Origin: Marinilabilia sp.
GTDB taxonomy: Bacteria > Bacteroidota > Bacteroidia > Bacteroidales > Marinilabiliaceae
Direction: 5' to 3'
NCBI RefSeq assembly: GCF_016278715.1
Contig: NZ_JADQBH010000006.1
Span: forward strand, 1 to 54,615
Length of the DNA: 54,615 nucleotides
Made by a program: the position numbers and the translations under genes
Notes under the pieces: generated by a model
Seen by the model: only the letters and a program-made list of their open reading frames with translations
What the model was told of the DNA's origin: nothing
Database searches by the model: none
In this document: piece after piece, positions 20,761 through 30,239 of the stretch
How the letters are laid out: every line of letters begins with the position of its first letter
Position numbering within the stretch: position 1 is the stretch's first letter

Positions 20761-21408
20761 ATGCAAACAGATTTTGAACATCCGGTTTATTCGAAAAACG
20801 TTTTAGAGTTTGTTACCGTTGCCAAAGAATTTTGCGCCTGGCTGGAAGGAACTCCTTCATTCCCCCGCAGAGAATTTGTGGAAACGGGACGAATGATGTT
20901 GCCATTGCTGTACCTGAAAGCATCTGGCCTGCCCAAGCCTGGAACCATGCTTGAGGACGATTTCCTGGAAAAATTTGTGGCGGAGGAAGAATATCAACAA
21001 ATCCTCAATGCCGTGTTGGTATAGATGGGGCCCTACAACGACTATCTGGAAGTTTTCACTGCCGATATGCAAAACAGTGTTGAACCTCTGACCGCCACTA
21101 TCTCTGAAAATTTGGCCGATATTTACCAGGATGTAAAAGACTTTTTGATGAGTTATCGCACCGCGGTAACGGAAATCATGAATGAAGCACTCATTGAGTT
21201 GGTAGAAAGTTTTGAAGAATTTTGGGGCCAAAAACTGGTTAATGTTCTGCGGGCCTTTCATGAAGTTGCCTTCAACGGTGAAAACATTGATGAGGAGGAA
21301 GATGAAACCGATCCGACAGAAGACCGTAGAAACACTGAAGACTGGTTGATTTCGAAAATGCAAAAAAACTGGCAGGACGACCACGAAGAAGACAGGAATC
21401 ATATTTAA
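20761..21408 (+). pseudogene. DUF5063 protein gene interrupted by an in-frame TAG
   Basis: One continuous frame encodes a DUF5063-type protein in two parts. Residues 1-87 (HPVYSKNVLEFVTVAKEFCAWLE... to QQILNAVLV) stop at a TAG at 21022-21024. The frame resumes at once with ATG at 21025 for 127 codons (MGPYNDYLEVFTADMQNSVEPLTATISENLADIYQDVKDF...WGQKLVNVLRAFHEV). Both halves look intact and protein-like, and together they have the family's usual length of about 215 residues. Only one codon is affected. The cause may be a nonsense mutation, a base-call error, readthrough, or two polypeptides made by stop-restart at TAGATG. The function of DUF5063 is unknown; the gene precedes a DEDDy exonuclease gene, with a 52-nt gap. 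Confidence 0.8.
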
Positions 21409-21460
21409 TTTTTTCCGGGCGGAAGCACTCCCACCCGGCCATCAGTAACATTTTAACTGA

Positions 21461-22081
21461 ATGCAGCATACAATATCAAAAGACGCTATAAACGAATTAC
21501 CCTTAAAACAATTTGAAGGGAAGGTTACAGTGATTGAAGATCCGGAGCGAGTCACCGAAATTGTAGAAAAACTTCAAAAAGAAAAGGCCATTGGATTTGA
21601 TACCGAAACCAAGCCTTCATTCAAAAAAGGAGTCTCACACGACATCTCCCTGTTACAACTCAGCACCAGAGACGAAGCTTTTCTCTTCAGATTACCCAAC
21701 ACCGGATTCAACGGCTCACTGACAAAATTAATGACCAATCCTAAAGTGGTTAAAGTAGGGGTTGGCATCCGGGATGACCTTCGCGGTCTGAAACAATTAA
21801 ACAGTTTTATTCCAAAGGGGTTTGTAGAACTTCAGGAAATGGCTCCCGAATACGGAATAGAAGTACTGAGTCTGAAGAACCTGGCCGGTTTATTACTGGG
21901 ATTCCGGGTATCTAAACGTCAAAGACTCTCCAACTGGGAAGCACAGGAATTATCGGAAGGTCAAATACTTTATGCCGCAACCGATGCATGGGTATCCTTG
22001 GAAATATACAACAAATTGAAAGAGCTTAAACCGGTTAAAACAAAAACCACTAAAACTCAAGCACAACCAAAAAGCTCATAA
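21461..22081 (+). CDS. DEDDy 3'-5' exonuclease (RNase D-like)
   Basis: This 206-residue protein is a single 3'-5' exonuclease domain of the RNase D/WRN type. The catalytic acids are visible: Asp47 and Glu49 in GFDTETKPSF, an Asp at 105-106 in VGIRDDLRGLK, and Tyr171 and Asp175 in YAATDAWVSLEIY. The HRDC domains of full RNase D are absent, so the preferred substrate (RNA or DNA) is open. It has no signal peptide. The C-terminus is a Lys/Thr-rich tail. The methyltransferase gene starts 14 nt downstream, indicating co-transcription with an RNA-modifying enzyme and hinting at an RNA role. Confidence 0.92.
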   Translation: MQHTISKDAINELPLKQFEGKVTVIEDPERVTEIVEKLQKEKAIGFDTETKPSFKKGVSHDISLLQLSTRDEAFLFRLPNTGFNGSLTKLMTNPKVVKVGVGIRDDLRGLKQLNSFIPKGFVELQEMAPEYGIEVLSLKNLAGLLLGFRVSKRQRLSNWEAQELSEGQILYAATDAWVSLEIYNKLKELKPVKTKTTKTQAQPKSS

Positions 22082-22095
22082 CAGCCAACCTCTAT

Positions 22096-23280
22096 ATGGA
22101 ATTTGCTAAAATTATTCTAAAACCGGGAAAGGAACAAAGTATTTTACGGTATCACCCCTGGATATTTTCAGGCGCAATCAAATCTGTTTCCGGTGAAATA
22201 GAAGAAGGAGATATTGTAGAAGTACTGGACAGCAACAACAACTTCCTGGCCATCGGACATTCACAGATAGGTTCCATATCAGTAAGAATTATCTCCTTTA
22301 CACGGGTGGTTCCTGATGAAAATTTCTGGGAAGATAAAATTAAAAAAGCATTAGCAGTACGGGAGAAAGCAGGTCTGTTCAATAATCCGGACACCAATGC
22401 CTTCCGGCTCGTTCATGCGGAAGGCGACGGAATGCCTGGACTAATCGTAGATATTTACAACCAAACGGCTGTCATGCAAATTCATACGGTTGGAATGTAT
22501 CTCATCAAAGACACACTGTGCAATGCTTTGCGAAATGTAATAGGGCCCAACCTTAAGGCCGTCTATAACAAATCAGAAGGAACCATTCCCTTTAAAGCCG
22601 ATGTGAGCCCTGAAAATGGCTTCATGTTTGGAAAAACAGATGATAAAACAGCCATCGAAAACGGTTTGCGCTTCAATGTGGACTACGAAAAAGGTCAAAA
22701 AACAGGCTTTTTTGTGGACCAACGTGAAAACAGGGCACTACTGGAAAAGTACAGTAAAGACAAAAAAGTGCTGAATCTTTTCTGCTACACAGGCGGCTTT
22801 TCATTCTATGCGTTACGGGGCGGAGCTTCGGTTGTTCATTCGGTTGACAGCTCCGAACGGGCCATTGAACTGACCAATAAAAATGTGGAATTCAACTTTC
22901 CGGGAGACGAGAGGCACAGGTCCTTTGCCGAAGATGCTTTTAAATATTTAAACCACTCCGGGCAGGATTACGATCTAATGATTTTGGATCCTCCTGCTTT
23001 TGCCAAACACCTCAATGTAGTACCCAACGCACTGCAGGGCTACCGAAAGCTGAACACCAGAGCCATTGAAAAGATAAACCCGGGAGGAATTATATTTACT
23101 TTCTCCTGTTCCCAGGTAATCAGCAAAGATGCGTTTCGAAAAGCAGTGTTTTCAGCTGCTGCCAAAACCGGACGCAACGTCAGGATTCTGCATCAGCTGG
23201 AGCAACCCGCCGATCATCCGGTGAATATTTATCATCCCGAAAGTGAATATCTGAAAGGATTGGTTCTCTTTGTAGAGTAA
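22096..23280 (+). CDS. rlmI: Class I SAM-dependent rRNA methyltransferase, RlmI-like
   Basis: This is probably a 23S rRNA 5-methylcytosine methyltransferase, of 394 residues. An N-terminal PUA domain (about 2-75; ILKPGKEQSILRYHPWIFSGAI) is followed by an EEHEE-like linker and a Rossmann domain. SAM motif I is VLNLFCYTGGFSFYALRGGA (225-244). The acidic motif VVHSVDSSERAIELT follows (247-260). The substrate-base motif is MILDPPAFAKHL (295-306), and FSCSQVI supplies the catalytic cysteine region. The protein is cytoplasmic. The exact target base is inferred from family membership. It lies 14 nt downstream of the exonuclease gene. Confidence 0.92.
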   Translation: MEFAKIILKPGKEQSILRYHPWIFSGAIKSVSGEIEEGDIVEVLDSNNNFLAIGHSQIGSISVRIISFTRVVPDENFWEDKIKKALAVREKAGLFNNPDTNAFRLVHAEGDGMPGLIVDIYNQTAVMQIHTVGMYLIKDTLCNALRNVIGPNLKAVYNKSEGTIPFKADVSPENGFMFGKTDDKTAIENGLRFNVDYEKGQKTGFFVDQRENRALLEKYSKDKKVLNLFCYTGGFSFYALRGGASVVHSVDSSERAIELTNKNVEFNFPGDERHRSFAEDAFKYLNHSGQDYDLMILDPPAFAKHLNVVPNALQGYRKLNTRAIEKINPGGIIFTFSCSQVISKDAFRKAVFSAAAKTGRNVRILHQLEQPADHPVNIYHPESEYLKGLVLFVE

Positions 23281-23369
23281 CACACTCTATTTATTTCAGG
23301 AAAACGCCAATTACTGCGCAGCTCTCGTTTTTGGGGCAGTCATTTACGAAAAACTTAAAAGAAAATATT

Positions 23370-24608
23370 TTGAAATTTACAGAATTTGGCTTCTCCCAGG
23401 AAGTAATTGACGGACTGGAAGCCATGAGATTTGAAAAAGCAACTCCTGTTCAGGAAGCCACCATTCCCCCGATCATGAAGGGGAAAGATATGATTGCCTG
23501 TGCACAGACAGGTACCGGAAAAACGGCTGCTTATTTGTTGCCGGTGCTCGACCGCCAGGTGCAAGCCAACTCTGAAGGCCTCAACACACTGGTGTTGGTT
23601 CCTACCCGTGAACTGGCCATGCAAATCGACCAGCAAATGGAAGGCTTTGGCTACTTTTTGTCCATCACCTCCATTGCAGTTTATGGGGGAAATGATGCCG
23701 GACTCTGGAACGCTCAAAAAACCGCTCTGACAACCGGTGCCAACGTCATTGTTGCTACCCCGGGACGCCTGCTTCAGCACCTGAGCATGGGTTACGTAAA
23801 AATGGATACGCTAAAACACCTGATCCTCGACGAAGCAGACCGTATGCTCGACATGGGTTTCTACGAAGACATCATGCAAATCGTCTCCCACATCCCCAAA
23901 AAGAGACAAACACTGATGTTCTCAGCCACAATGCCTGGAAAAATCAGAGAGATGGCCCGCGAACTTCTGTCAGAGTATGAAGAAGTCAACATCGCCATGT
24001 CCAAACCTGCCGAAGGAGTTTTACAAGGTGCCTACATGACCTATGAGCCACAAAAAATTCCATTGATCAACAGCCTGTTAAAAGGAAAAGATCTGAAAAG
24101 CATAGTGATTTTTTCATCTACCAAGCAGAAGGTGAAAGATATCCAACGCTCTTTGCAGCAGAACCGCTACCCGGTTAAAGCCATCCATTCAGACCTGGAT
24201 CAGAAAGAACGTACCGAAGTGATGCGTGAATTCCGAAACCGAAACATCCAGATACTTGTGGCCACCGATATTATTGCACGTGGAATTGATGTGGAAGGAA
24301 TAGACCTTGTAATTAATTTTGACGTTCCCAACGATGCAGAGGACTACGTTCATCGCGTAGGGCGTACTGCCAGGGCCTCATCCACCGGTGTGGCACTGAC
24401 ATTCATCACCGAAAGGGACCAACAGGACTTTAAAAATATTGAAGAACTGATCGAAACGACCATAATTAAAATTCCTCTACCTGCTGAAATTGGTGAGGGG
24501 CCAGAATACAATCCCAAATCCTTTTCAAGGAATAAAAAGCCTTTCAACCGAAACAAAAAAAAGGGTGGAAAACCTTCAGGGAAATACCGGGGAAAAGACA
24601 ATAAATAG
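23370..24608 (+). CDS. DEAD-box RNA helicase (RhlE/DeaD-like)
   Basis: It unwinds RNA duplexes during ribosome assembly or mRNA turnover. From the TTG at 23370 the product has 412 residues and begins LKFTEFGFSQEVIDGLEAMRFEKATPVQE, the normal family start (Q-motif included). An earlier TTG at 23331 would add 13 atypical residues. Motifs are AQTGTGKTAAYLLP (I), PTRELAMQ (Ia), TPGRLL (Ib), DEADRMLDMGF (II), SATMP (III), VATDIIARGIDVEG (V) and HRVGRTAR (VI). The C-terminus is a short basic tail (FSRNKKPFNRNKKKGGK) likely to bind RNA. No ATG is available near the start. The upstream gene ends 89 nt away. Confidence 0.93.
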   Translation: MKFTEFGFSQEVIDGLEAMRFEKATPVQEATIPPIMKGKDMIACAQTGTGKTAAYLLPVLDRQVQANSEGLNTLVLVPTRELAMQIDQQMEGFGYFLSITSIAVYGGNDAGLWNAQKTALTTGANVIVATPGRLLQHLSMGYVKMDTLKHLILDEADRMLDMGFYEDIMQIVSHIPKKRQTLMFSATMPGKIREMARELLSEYEEVNIAMSKPAEGVLQGAYMTYEPQKIPLINSLLKGKDLKSIVIFSSTKQKVKDIQRSLQQNRYPVKAIHSDLDQKERTEVMREFRNRNIQILVATDIIARGIDVEGIDLVINFDVPNDAEDYVHRVGRTARASSTGVALTFITERDQQDFKNIEELIETTIIKIPLPAEIGEGPEYNPKSFSRNKKPFNRNKKKGGKPSGKYRGKDNK

Positions 24609-24897
24609 CAGCCTTTCCGGCGAGATTAGTGCGCCTCATAAAGCAAGACAGATTTCGGACAATACCCAAAAGGAATTGAATTCCACAACGACGATGGACA
24701 ATCCAGTAATTTCAGGTAATTAAAAAAATCCATCGTTGGAAGAAAACTATCAAGGCTGTATGGGCCGGGCTGCGCCCTGTTTATGCAGCTTTCTCATATC
24801 CGCCTGTTTTTATGATTGAGTTTAATCTAAAAAGATGTTTTTTAAACCCAGCCTGCATTATTCAACCTTTAAAAACACTCAAATTAAACCGTTCACG
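24609..24897. other. Intergenic region before tex
   Basis: No gene is seen in these 289 nt. A separated inverted repeat (ACGATGGA near 24690, TCCATCGT near 24730) and a small GGGCTGCGCCC hairpin near 24766 are present; neither is a convincing terminator. Confidence 0.35.
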
Positions 24898-27021
24898 ATG
24901 CAAACCATTCCAAAACTAATTGCTGAAAAAACCGGTATTTCCACTACCCAAATAAACAACACCATCGAACTGCTCAAGGAGGGAGCAACCATTCCTTTTA
25001 TCAGCCGGTACCGGAAAGAGCGTACCGGAAGCCTCGACGAAGTTGCAATTGGAGACATCAAGGAAGCTTATGATAAATTCCTGGAACTGGAAAAACGAAA
25101 AGCCACCATCCTAAAAACCATTGAAGAGCAGGAACTCCTATCCGATGAGTTAAAAATCCGCATCGAAAATTGTTATGATGCCACCGAACTGGAAGATATT
25201 TACCTGCCATACAAACCAAAAAGAAAAACCCGTGCAACTAAAGCGAGGGAACTGGGACTGGAGCCGCTGGCTAAAATAATCCTAAAACAGGAGGAGCGGG
25301 ATCCGGAAACCCGGGCTGCCTCATTTCTTTCTGATGAAGTGCCTGATGTGGAATCAGCACTACAGGGTGCCAGAGACATCATTGCTGAGTGGGTAAACGA
25401 AAATAAGACAGCAAGGGAGATTGTGCGAAACAGCTTTCAGCATCACTCGGTAATTTCGACCAGGCTGGTAAAAGGGAATGAAGAAGCAGGCGCCAAATAC
25501 CGCGATTATTTCGAATGGGAAGAACCACTCAAACGATGTCCTTCGCATCGTTTCCTGGCAATGCAACGTGGTGAAAAAGAAGGATTTCTCAAATTGGCTG
25601 CTTCCCCCGAAGCAGAGAATATTCTGCCACGTTTAAAGCAGCTTTTTGTAAAAGGAAAAAATAATTCTGCCGACCAGGCAGAACTGGCCATTGAAGATGC
25701 TTACAAAAGACTGCTGGCCCCATCACTGGAAAATGAGACCATGGCAGCCTTTAAAGAGAAGGCCGATGAAGAAGCCATCCGGGTATTCAGCGACAATTTA
25801 AGACAACTTCTTTTGGCTCCCCCATTGGGGCAGAAACGTGTGCTTGCCCTGGATCCGGGCTATCGAACCGGTTGTAAAGTCGTGTGTCTGGATGCACAGG
25901 GTGAATTATTGCACAATGAAACAATTTATCCGCATCCGCCTCAAAAAGAGACTACCAAGGCAATGAAAAAGCTGGATTCACTTGTGGATGCCTACAAAAT
26001 AGAAGCCATTGCTATCGGAAACGGAACGGCCTCCAGAGAAACCGAGGACTTTGTACGTAAAACCAAATTCAACCGCGACTTACAAGTGTTTGTGGTTAGC
26101 GAAGACGGAGCCTCCGTGTACAGTGCTAGTAAGGTGGCACGGGATGAATTTCCTCAATACGATGTAACGGTACGAGGATCCGTTTCCATTGGGCGCCGTC
26201 TGATGGATCCGTTGGCCGAGCTGGTGAAGATTGATCCAAAATCCATTGGAGTAGGCCAATATCAGCACGATGTGGACCAGCACAAACTCAAAGATGCTCT
26301 GGACCGGGTTGTAGAATCGGCCGTGAACAGTGTGGGTGTGAACCTAAATACCGCGAGTCATCACCTGTTGACCTATATCTCCGGACTTGGCCCGGCGCTT
26401 GCAAAAAACATTGTGACTTACCGCAACGAAAACGGCCCGTTTGTGAGTCGTGCGGCTTTGAAAAAAGTTCCCCGTCTGGGTGCTAAAGCATTTGAACAGG
26501 CCGCTGGATTCCTGAGAATCGGAGAAGCCAAAAATCCGCTGGACAACACGGCTGTCCACCCTGAATCGTACCCCATTGTATTACAAATGGCAAAAGATTT
26601 GGGCTGCGAAATTAAAGATCTGATTAAAGACAGGTCACTCAGAGAAAAAATTAACCTTAACCAATACGTCACGGAAGGAACAGGCCTCCCAACCTTGAAA
26701 GACATCATGCAGGAGCTGGAAAAACCCGGACGCGACCCCCGTCAAACCATCAAGGTTTTTGAATTTTCCAGAGATGTACACACCATGGAAGACCTCAAGC
26801 CCGGCATGAAAATTCCGGGAATCGTCACCAACATCACCAACTTCGGCGCCTTTGTGGATGTAGGCGTTAAGCAGGACGGACTGGTTCACATCTCGCAACT
26901 GGCCGATCGCTTCATCTCCAATCCTAATGATGTGGTGAAACTGCATCAACACGTGGAGGTTAGAGTTCTGGAAGTGGATGTGGCCCGCAAAAGGATCCAA
27001 TTGTCGATGAAAAACATGTAG
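24898..27021 (+). CDS. tex: Tex family RNA-binding transcription accessory protein
   Basis: Tex is a nucleic-acid-binding protein related to eukaryotic Spt6, implicated in transcription and RNA metabolism. From the ATG at 24898 it has 707 residues, beginning MQTIPKLIAEKTGISTTQINNTIELL. An earlier TTG at 24835 adds 21 residues with no family resemblance. Domain order: the Tex N-terminal helical region (GATIPFISRYRKERTGSLDE), a YqgF/RNase H-like domain (VLALDPGYRTGCKVVCLD), helix-hairpin-helix repeats (SVGVNLNTASHHLLTYISGLGPALAKNIVTYRNENGPF) and a C-terminal S1 domain (GMKIPGIVTNITNFGAFVDVGVKQDGLVHISQLADRF...KRIQLSMK). A near-perfect palindrome overlaps its last codons and a bidirectional terminator follows. 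Confidence 0.96.
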   Translation: MQTIPKLIAEKTGISTTQINNTIELLKEGATIPFISRYRKERTGSLDEVAIGDIKEAYDKFLELEKRKATILKTIEEQELLSDELKIRIENCYDATELEDIYLPYKPKRKTRATKARELGLEPLAKIILKQEERDPETRAASFLSDEVPDVESALQGARDIIAEWVNENKTAREIVRNSFQHHSVISTRLVKGNEEAGAKYRDYFEWEEPLKRCPSHRFLAMQRGEKEGFLKLAASPEAENILPRLKQLFVKGKNNSADQAELAIEDAYKRLLAPSLENETMAAFKEKADEEAIRVFSDNLRQLLLAPPLGQKRVLALDPGYRTGCKVVCLDAQGELLHNETIYPHPPQKETTKAMKKLDSLVDAYKIEAIAIGNGTASRETEDFVRKTKFNRDLQVFVVSEDGASVYSASKVARDEFPQYDVTVRGSVSIGRRLMDPLAELVKIDPKSIGVGQYQHDVDQHKLKDALDRVVESAVNSVGVNLNTASHHLLTYISGLGPALAKNIVTYRNENGPFVSRAALKKVPRLGAKAFEQAAGFLRIGEAKNPLDNTAVHPESYPIVLQMAKDLGCEIKDLIKDRSLREKINLNQYVTEGTGLPTLKDIMQELEKPGRDPRQTIKVFEFSRDVHTMEDLKPGMKIPGIVTNITNFGAFVDVGVKQDGLVHISQLADRFISNPNDVVKLHQHVEVRVLEVDVARKRIQLSMKNM

Positions 27022-27048
27022 AGACGATTCATGAATCGTCTATACATG
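27015..27048. repeat. 34-bp near-perfect palindrome at the 3' end of tex
   Basis: The central 20 bp (27022-27041, AGACGATTCA/TGAATCGTCT) are exactly self-complementary. With one mismatched pair (27021/27042) the symmetry extends over 34 bp, from CATGTA to TACATG. It overlaps the last two codons and the stop of tex. Another partial copy, CATGAATCGTA, follows at 27045-27055. It resembles small dispersed palindromic repeats, but only this full copy is in the window. Confidence 0.85.
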
Positions 27049-27065
27049 AATCGTATTTACAACAC

Positions 27066-27096
27066 AAAAAAGGCGGCCCGCCGGGTCGCCTTTTTT
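27066..27096. terminator. Bidirectional terminator between tex and the T9SS-cargo gene
   Basis: An 8-bp stem (GGCGGCCC at 27072-27079, GGGTCGCC at 27083-27090, one G-T pair) has a 3-nt loop. It is flanked by six A and six T, so it can act on both convergent transcripts. Confidence 0.92.
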
Positions 27097-27121
27097 CTAT
27101 TGTCTAATACCAGGTCAACTA

Positions 27122-30025
27122 CTATTTTATCACAATCTTTTGTGTAAACACCTTCGAGCCTGTTTCAAGATGGAGGAAGTAAATTCCGGGTTTTAGATCG
27201 GAAACATCAACAGGAAAGTCTTCTTTATTCAAAATATTGAATTCCTGTTCAAAGGCCTTTTTGCCTTCCAAATCAAAAATTTTCACAACCACATCATTTC
27301 CGGAATTGCCGGGAACATCAATGTAAATCACTTCAGAAGCCGGATTGGGGAAAATCTCCAACAAACCGTCCTGTTCTTTTTTAATATTGGTGGGCTCTCC
27401 TGGAGAAACCCTTAAAGCATATTCCTTTTCTTTGTTTTTATCCTGAGAAACAACTTTTAGAAAATGAGTCTCATTCAGATCAAAACTTTCCTCTTTAGAA
27501 AGAAGCTCGTCGCTGCTACCCCTGTAAATACGGGCTTTTGGCGAAACAGAAAAACCAGCTTTCACACTTGAAACATCAGCCGTAGTAGATGCGTGAACGA
27601 GGATCTCACCAGCTTCATGGTCTATGGAAACGGGCATTTGGCCGTCATTGATTCGAACAGCATCAACCCGTGCTCTTCTTCCAGGCTCGGTGACACTAAT
27701 TTTTACATTCCATATTTCAGTGGTTAGGTCATCCTGTGCCGTAAGGAAATAGGTCATTCCTCCGGTAAAGTTGAGTGTTCCAACTCCGCTGAACTCCTGC
27801 TTACTTCCAATATATGCTTTTGCTCCGGACGACAAACTAAAAGAAGCGGTCAGATTGTTTAAATCCTTCATCTCTTCATAAAGATACCCATAAGGCACCA
27901 CAACCCTAATCTCATTATTTTCCGAATCAATCGTGTAATTATCAGAGATGTTTCTTCCCTCAGCATCTCTTAGAGAAAAACCGGTAAAGTTGGCTTCTGA
28001 TGATGGTTCTTCAAACTCAACTTTTAAGTCCCAGAACTTTTGAGTTACCCCATCCTCTGCCTCAACAGTTAAAACCACCGGTTTCGATAAATCAACAGTA
28101 AAAAAAACAGCCCGAACACCTATCTTTCTTCCGTTAATATAGTAGGTGTTAATCGTTTTGCTATCGATATATCCTATTAATTGCGATAAATCAGTACCAT
28201 AAGGCATCGTGAAAGTTATTTCATTCTTGTCCTCATTCAACTTCCCCCGGTAATCCCAGCTACTACCCAGGAAAATATAGGAAAAGTCAACACTTTTACT
28301 AACCGGCAACTTTTCAATTACGACCTCGTATTGAACTTCGGTTCCATCCTGTGCGATAAAACTTAATTTATTATTAGCAGTCAGGTCGTGATTAATGGAA
28401 TATCTTCTCGTGGTGCCACTGTAAGAAATACTAACAAACTCTCCGGCATACGAAGCATCCCGATTCAATGTTAATCGAATATTGTAGCTATAATCATTTT
28501 CCCCAATCAGGCTAACGGAGCCCGGAACAGTTAAATTAATCGTACGATTTTCATTATCAATACTCCCAAATAAAACGGTAGAAAAATACTCCAAGGAATA
28601 ATAATACTGAAAAGCTGAAATCTCCACCTGAGATGAACCGGGCAGAGTTTCTACCGCGACATACACAAATACTGTGTTCAGCCCATTTTCTGAAACAAGT
28701 TCATACCTTACAGAGGATGAAAAATCCTGTGGTGTCACCCCGCTGATCTGCTCATCTCCGTCAACATAAACTTTTACACCTCGGGCAAGATTAAACTCGG
28801 GCCTCAGATTTTTCAAGTCCGTGCCATGAGGCATTTCAATATTCACCTGTCCGTCTGCAAACTGAGACTCCCCTACCTGTTCGGGGATGCGGAAAAATGG
28901 ATTGCTTCCCCATATCTCATCCGATGGAAACAGACGGATAACTTTAATCGTCCAAAAAGAAGAAACACTTCCATCAACAGTGGACAATTCATAGGTAAGA
29001 TAGTTGGTGAAATTGTTTTCCGTATTTCCACTTATCTGGTTCACTCCATTTACTCTGGCAATATATCGGGATTCAGCATAAATTCGCTGGCCCCGGCTTA
29101 TAGAAAATTGAGCAACAAGGTTAGAAACATCCACATCATGGGGAACTTCAAGCTCAATAGTCTTGTTAGGCCAATCAATAAATGAATCGCCCGACTGTCC
29201 ATTGAGCGAGAAGGTACTAAAACCTAAATCGTAAACAGGCCTCTGTCCATCGGGTAAGATCTCGTGAACCCGAACCAACCAAAATTCAAGCAGAGAGCCA
29301 TCGTCAGCCGACACCTCATATTGTATATAACGGGAGAAGTCATTTTTTGTAACTCCGCTTTGCTGCACCTGACCATCCACCTTCACAGAGAAGGTTCCAT
29401 CCTGATCAACATTTTCAAATGTCGCTGCAAGACTGGAAAGGTCAGTCCCCATGGGACAGAAAATGTCAATAGTATTATTCTCAATATTTATTTCACTCTC
29501 TTCGGTCTGCCCGGGAACAGAGAAATAAGAAAAAACATGTTTCCCTTTGAATTCATCAAACTCCTCAAAAACATTCAACTCGTAATAGCCTGAAGAACTG
29601 CCCCAGCCGGAAACAAAAACCAGGTAATCCTTCCCTCTGTCGGTGGAAAATACCACTTTTGAATTCAAACCGCTAAGGTTTGGGCAACTGGAATTATTAT
29701 CATCGTTGCGAGTAATGCATTCCCAGTCGTCTCCATTGCTCTCAAACACATACAGATAGGTATCATACTCTGACCCACAGGTGTTTAATTCAAATTCACT
29801 ATCCCTTCCATCAATGCGATACAAATGCCCTCGCTTAGTAGTGGTTGTGTTCGAAGAATACGTTACTGTATAGAAGGGAGCATCCGAGGTATTTCCCGAA
29901 AGGAATTCCTGAAACCTGTCAATTTCCGGAACATCATAAATCTCTGACCGGCTGGGCAAAGAATTTCCCTGACCAAAGGCGGGTAAAATACAAAACAGAG
30001 CGAATAGTAAAAATATTTTTCTCAT
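27122..30025 (-). CDS. Secreted multi-module beta-sandwich protein with T9SS type A sorting domain
   Basis: This 967-residue protein is exported by Sec (signal about 1-18, FCILPAFGQ) and then probably by the type IX secretion system. The C-terminal 75 residues have the type A sorting pattern: IFPNPASEVIYIDV...KIFDLEGKKAFEQEF...VDVSDLKPGIYFLHLETGSKVFTQKIVIK. An N-terminal pre-peptidase-C-like domain (about 50-150; GHLYRIDGRDSEFELNTCGSEYDTYLYVF) is followed by about seven Ig-like modules of 85-105 residues. These share a phrase of the form 'hydrophobic-PxGTDLSxL...F' and end in 'YxLxxxDGxxxxFWxIKV', as in DUF5018-like repeats. No catalytic motif is seen. It is likely a surface adhesin or binding protein; the target is unknown. 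Confidence 0.85.
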   Translation of the reverse strand: MRKIFLLFALFCILPAFGQGNSLPSRSEIYDVPEIDRFQEFLSGNTSDAPFYTVTYSSNTTTTKRGHLYRIDGRDSEFELNTCGSEYDTYLYVFESNGDDWECITRNDDNNSSCPNLSGLNSKVVFSTDRGKDYLVFVSGWGSSSGYYELNVFEEFDEFKGKHVFSYFSVPGQTEESEINIENNTIDIFCPMGTDLSSLAATFENVDQDGTFSVKVDGQVQQSGVTKNDFSRYIQYEVSADDGSLLEFWLVRVHEILPDGQRPVYDLGFSTFSLNGQSGDSFIDWPNKTIELEVPHDVDVSNLVAQFSISRGQRIYAESRYIARVNGVNQISGNTENNFTNYLTYELSTVDGSVSSFWTIKVIRLFPSDEIWGSNPFFRIPEQVGESQFADGQVNIEMPHGTDLKNLRPEFNLARGVKVYVDGDEQISGVTPQDFSSSVRYELVSENGLNTVFVYVAVETLPGSSQVEISAFQYYYSLEYFSTVLFGSIDNENRTINLTVPGSVSLIGENDYSYNIRLTLNRDASYAGEFVSISYSGTTRRYSINHDLTANNKLSFIAQDGTEVQYEVVIEKLPVSKSVDFSYIFLGSSWDYRGKLNEDKNEITFTMPYGTDLSQLIGYIDSKTINTYYINGRKIGVRAVFFTVDLSKPVVLTVEAEDGVTQKFWDLKVEFEEPSSEANFTGFSLRDAEGRNISDNYTIDSENNEIRVVVPYGYLYEEMKDLNNLTASFSLSSGAKAYIGSKQEFSGVGTLNFTGGMTYFLTAQDDLTTEIWNVKISVTEPGRRARVDAVRINDGQMPVSIDHEAGEILVHASTTADVSSVKAGFSVSPKARIYRGSSDELLSKEESFDLNETHFLKVVSQDKNKEKEYALRVSPGEPTNIKKEQDGLLEIFPNPASEVIYIDVPGNSGNDVVVKIFDLEGKKAFEQEFNILNKEDFPVDVSDLKPGIYFLHLETGSKVFTQKIVIK

Positions 30026-30239
30026 GATATTTCAGGCAAAAAGAAGATACAAAACATTTGATACGGCCAAAAAGAAACGACTTGACATCAAAAAATGAGC
30101 AATGAAGGAAATTCTTCAACGGCACCGGTTTTTTTCCGGAGGGTTCTCAACATATTTCATTTCCCCGTACACACGACACAAAACCGGGTAACAGGGCAAT
30201 AAAATCAAAATCCGGCATAAACACTGAATAGCTCCGGAT

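Noticed and set aside
24690..24740. Separated ACGATGGA/TCCATCGT inverted repeat as a regulatory element
   Set aside because: The arms are only 8 bp over a long spacer in a region with no other signals; chance is a sufficient explanation.
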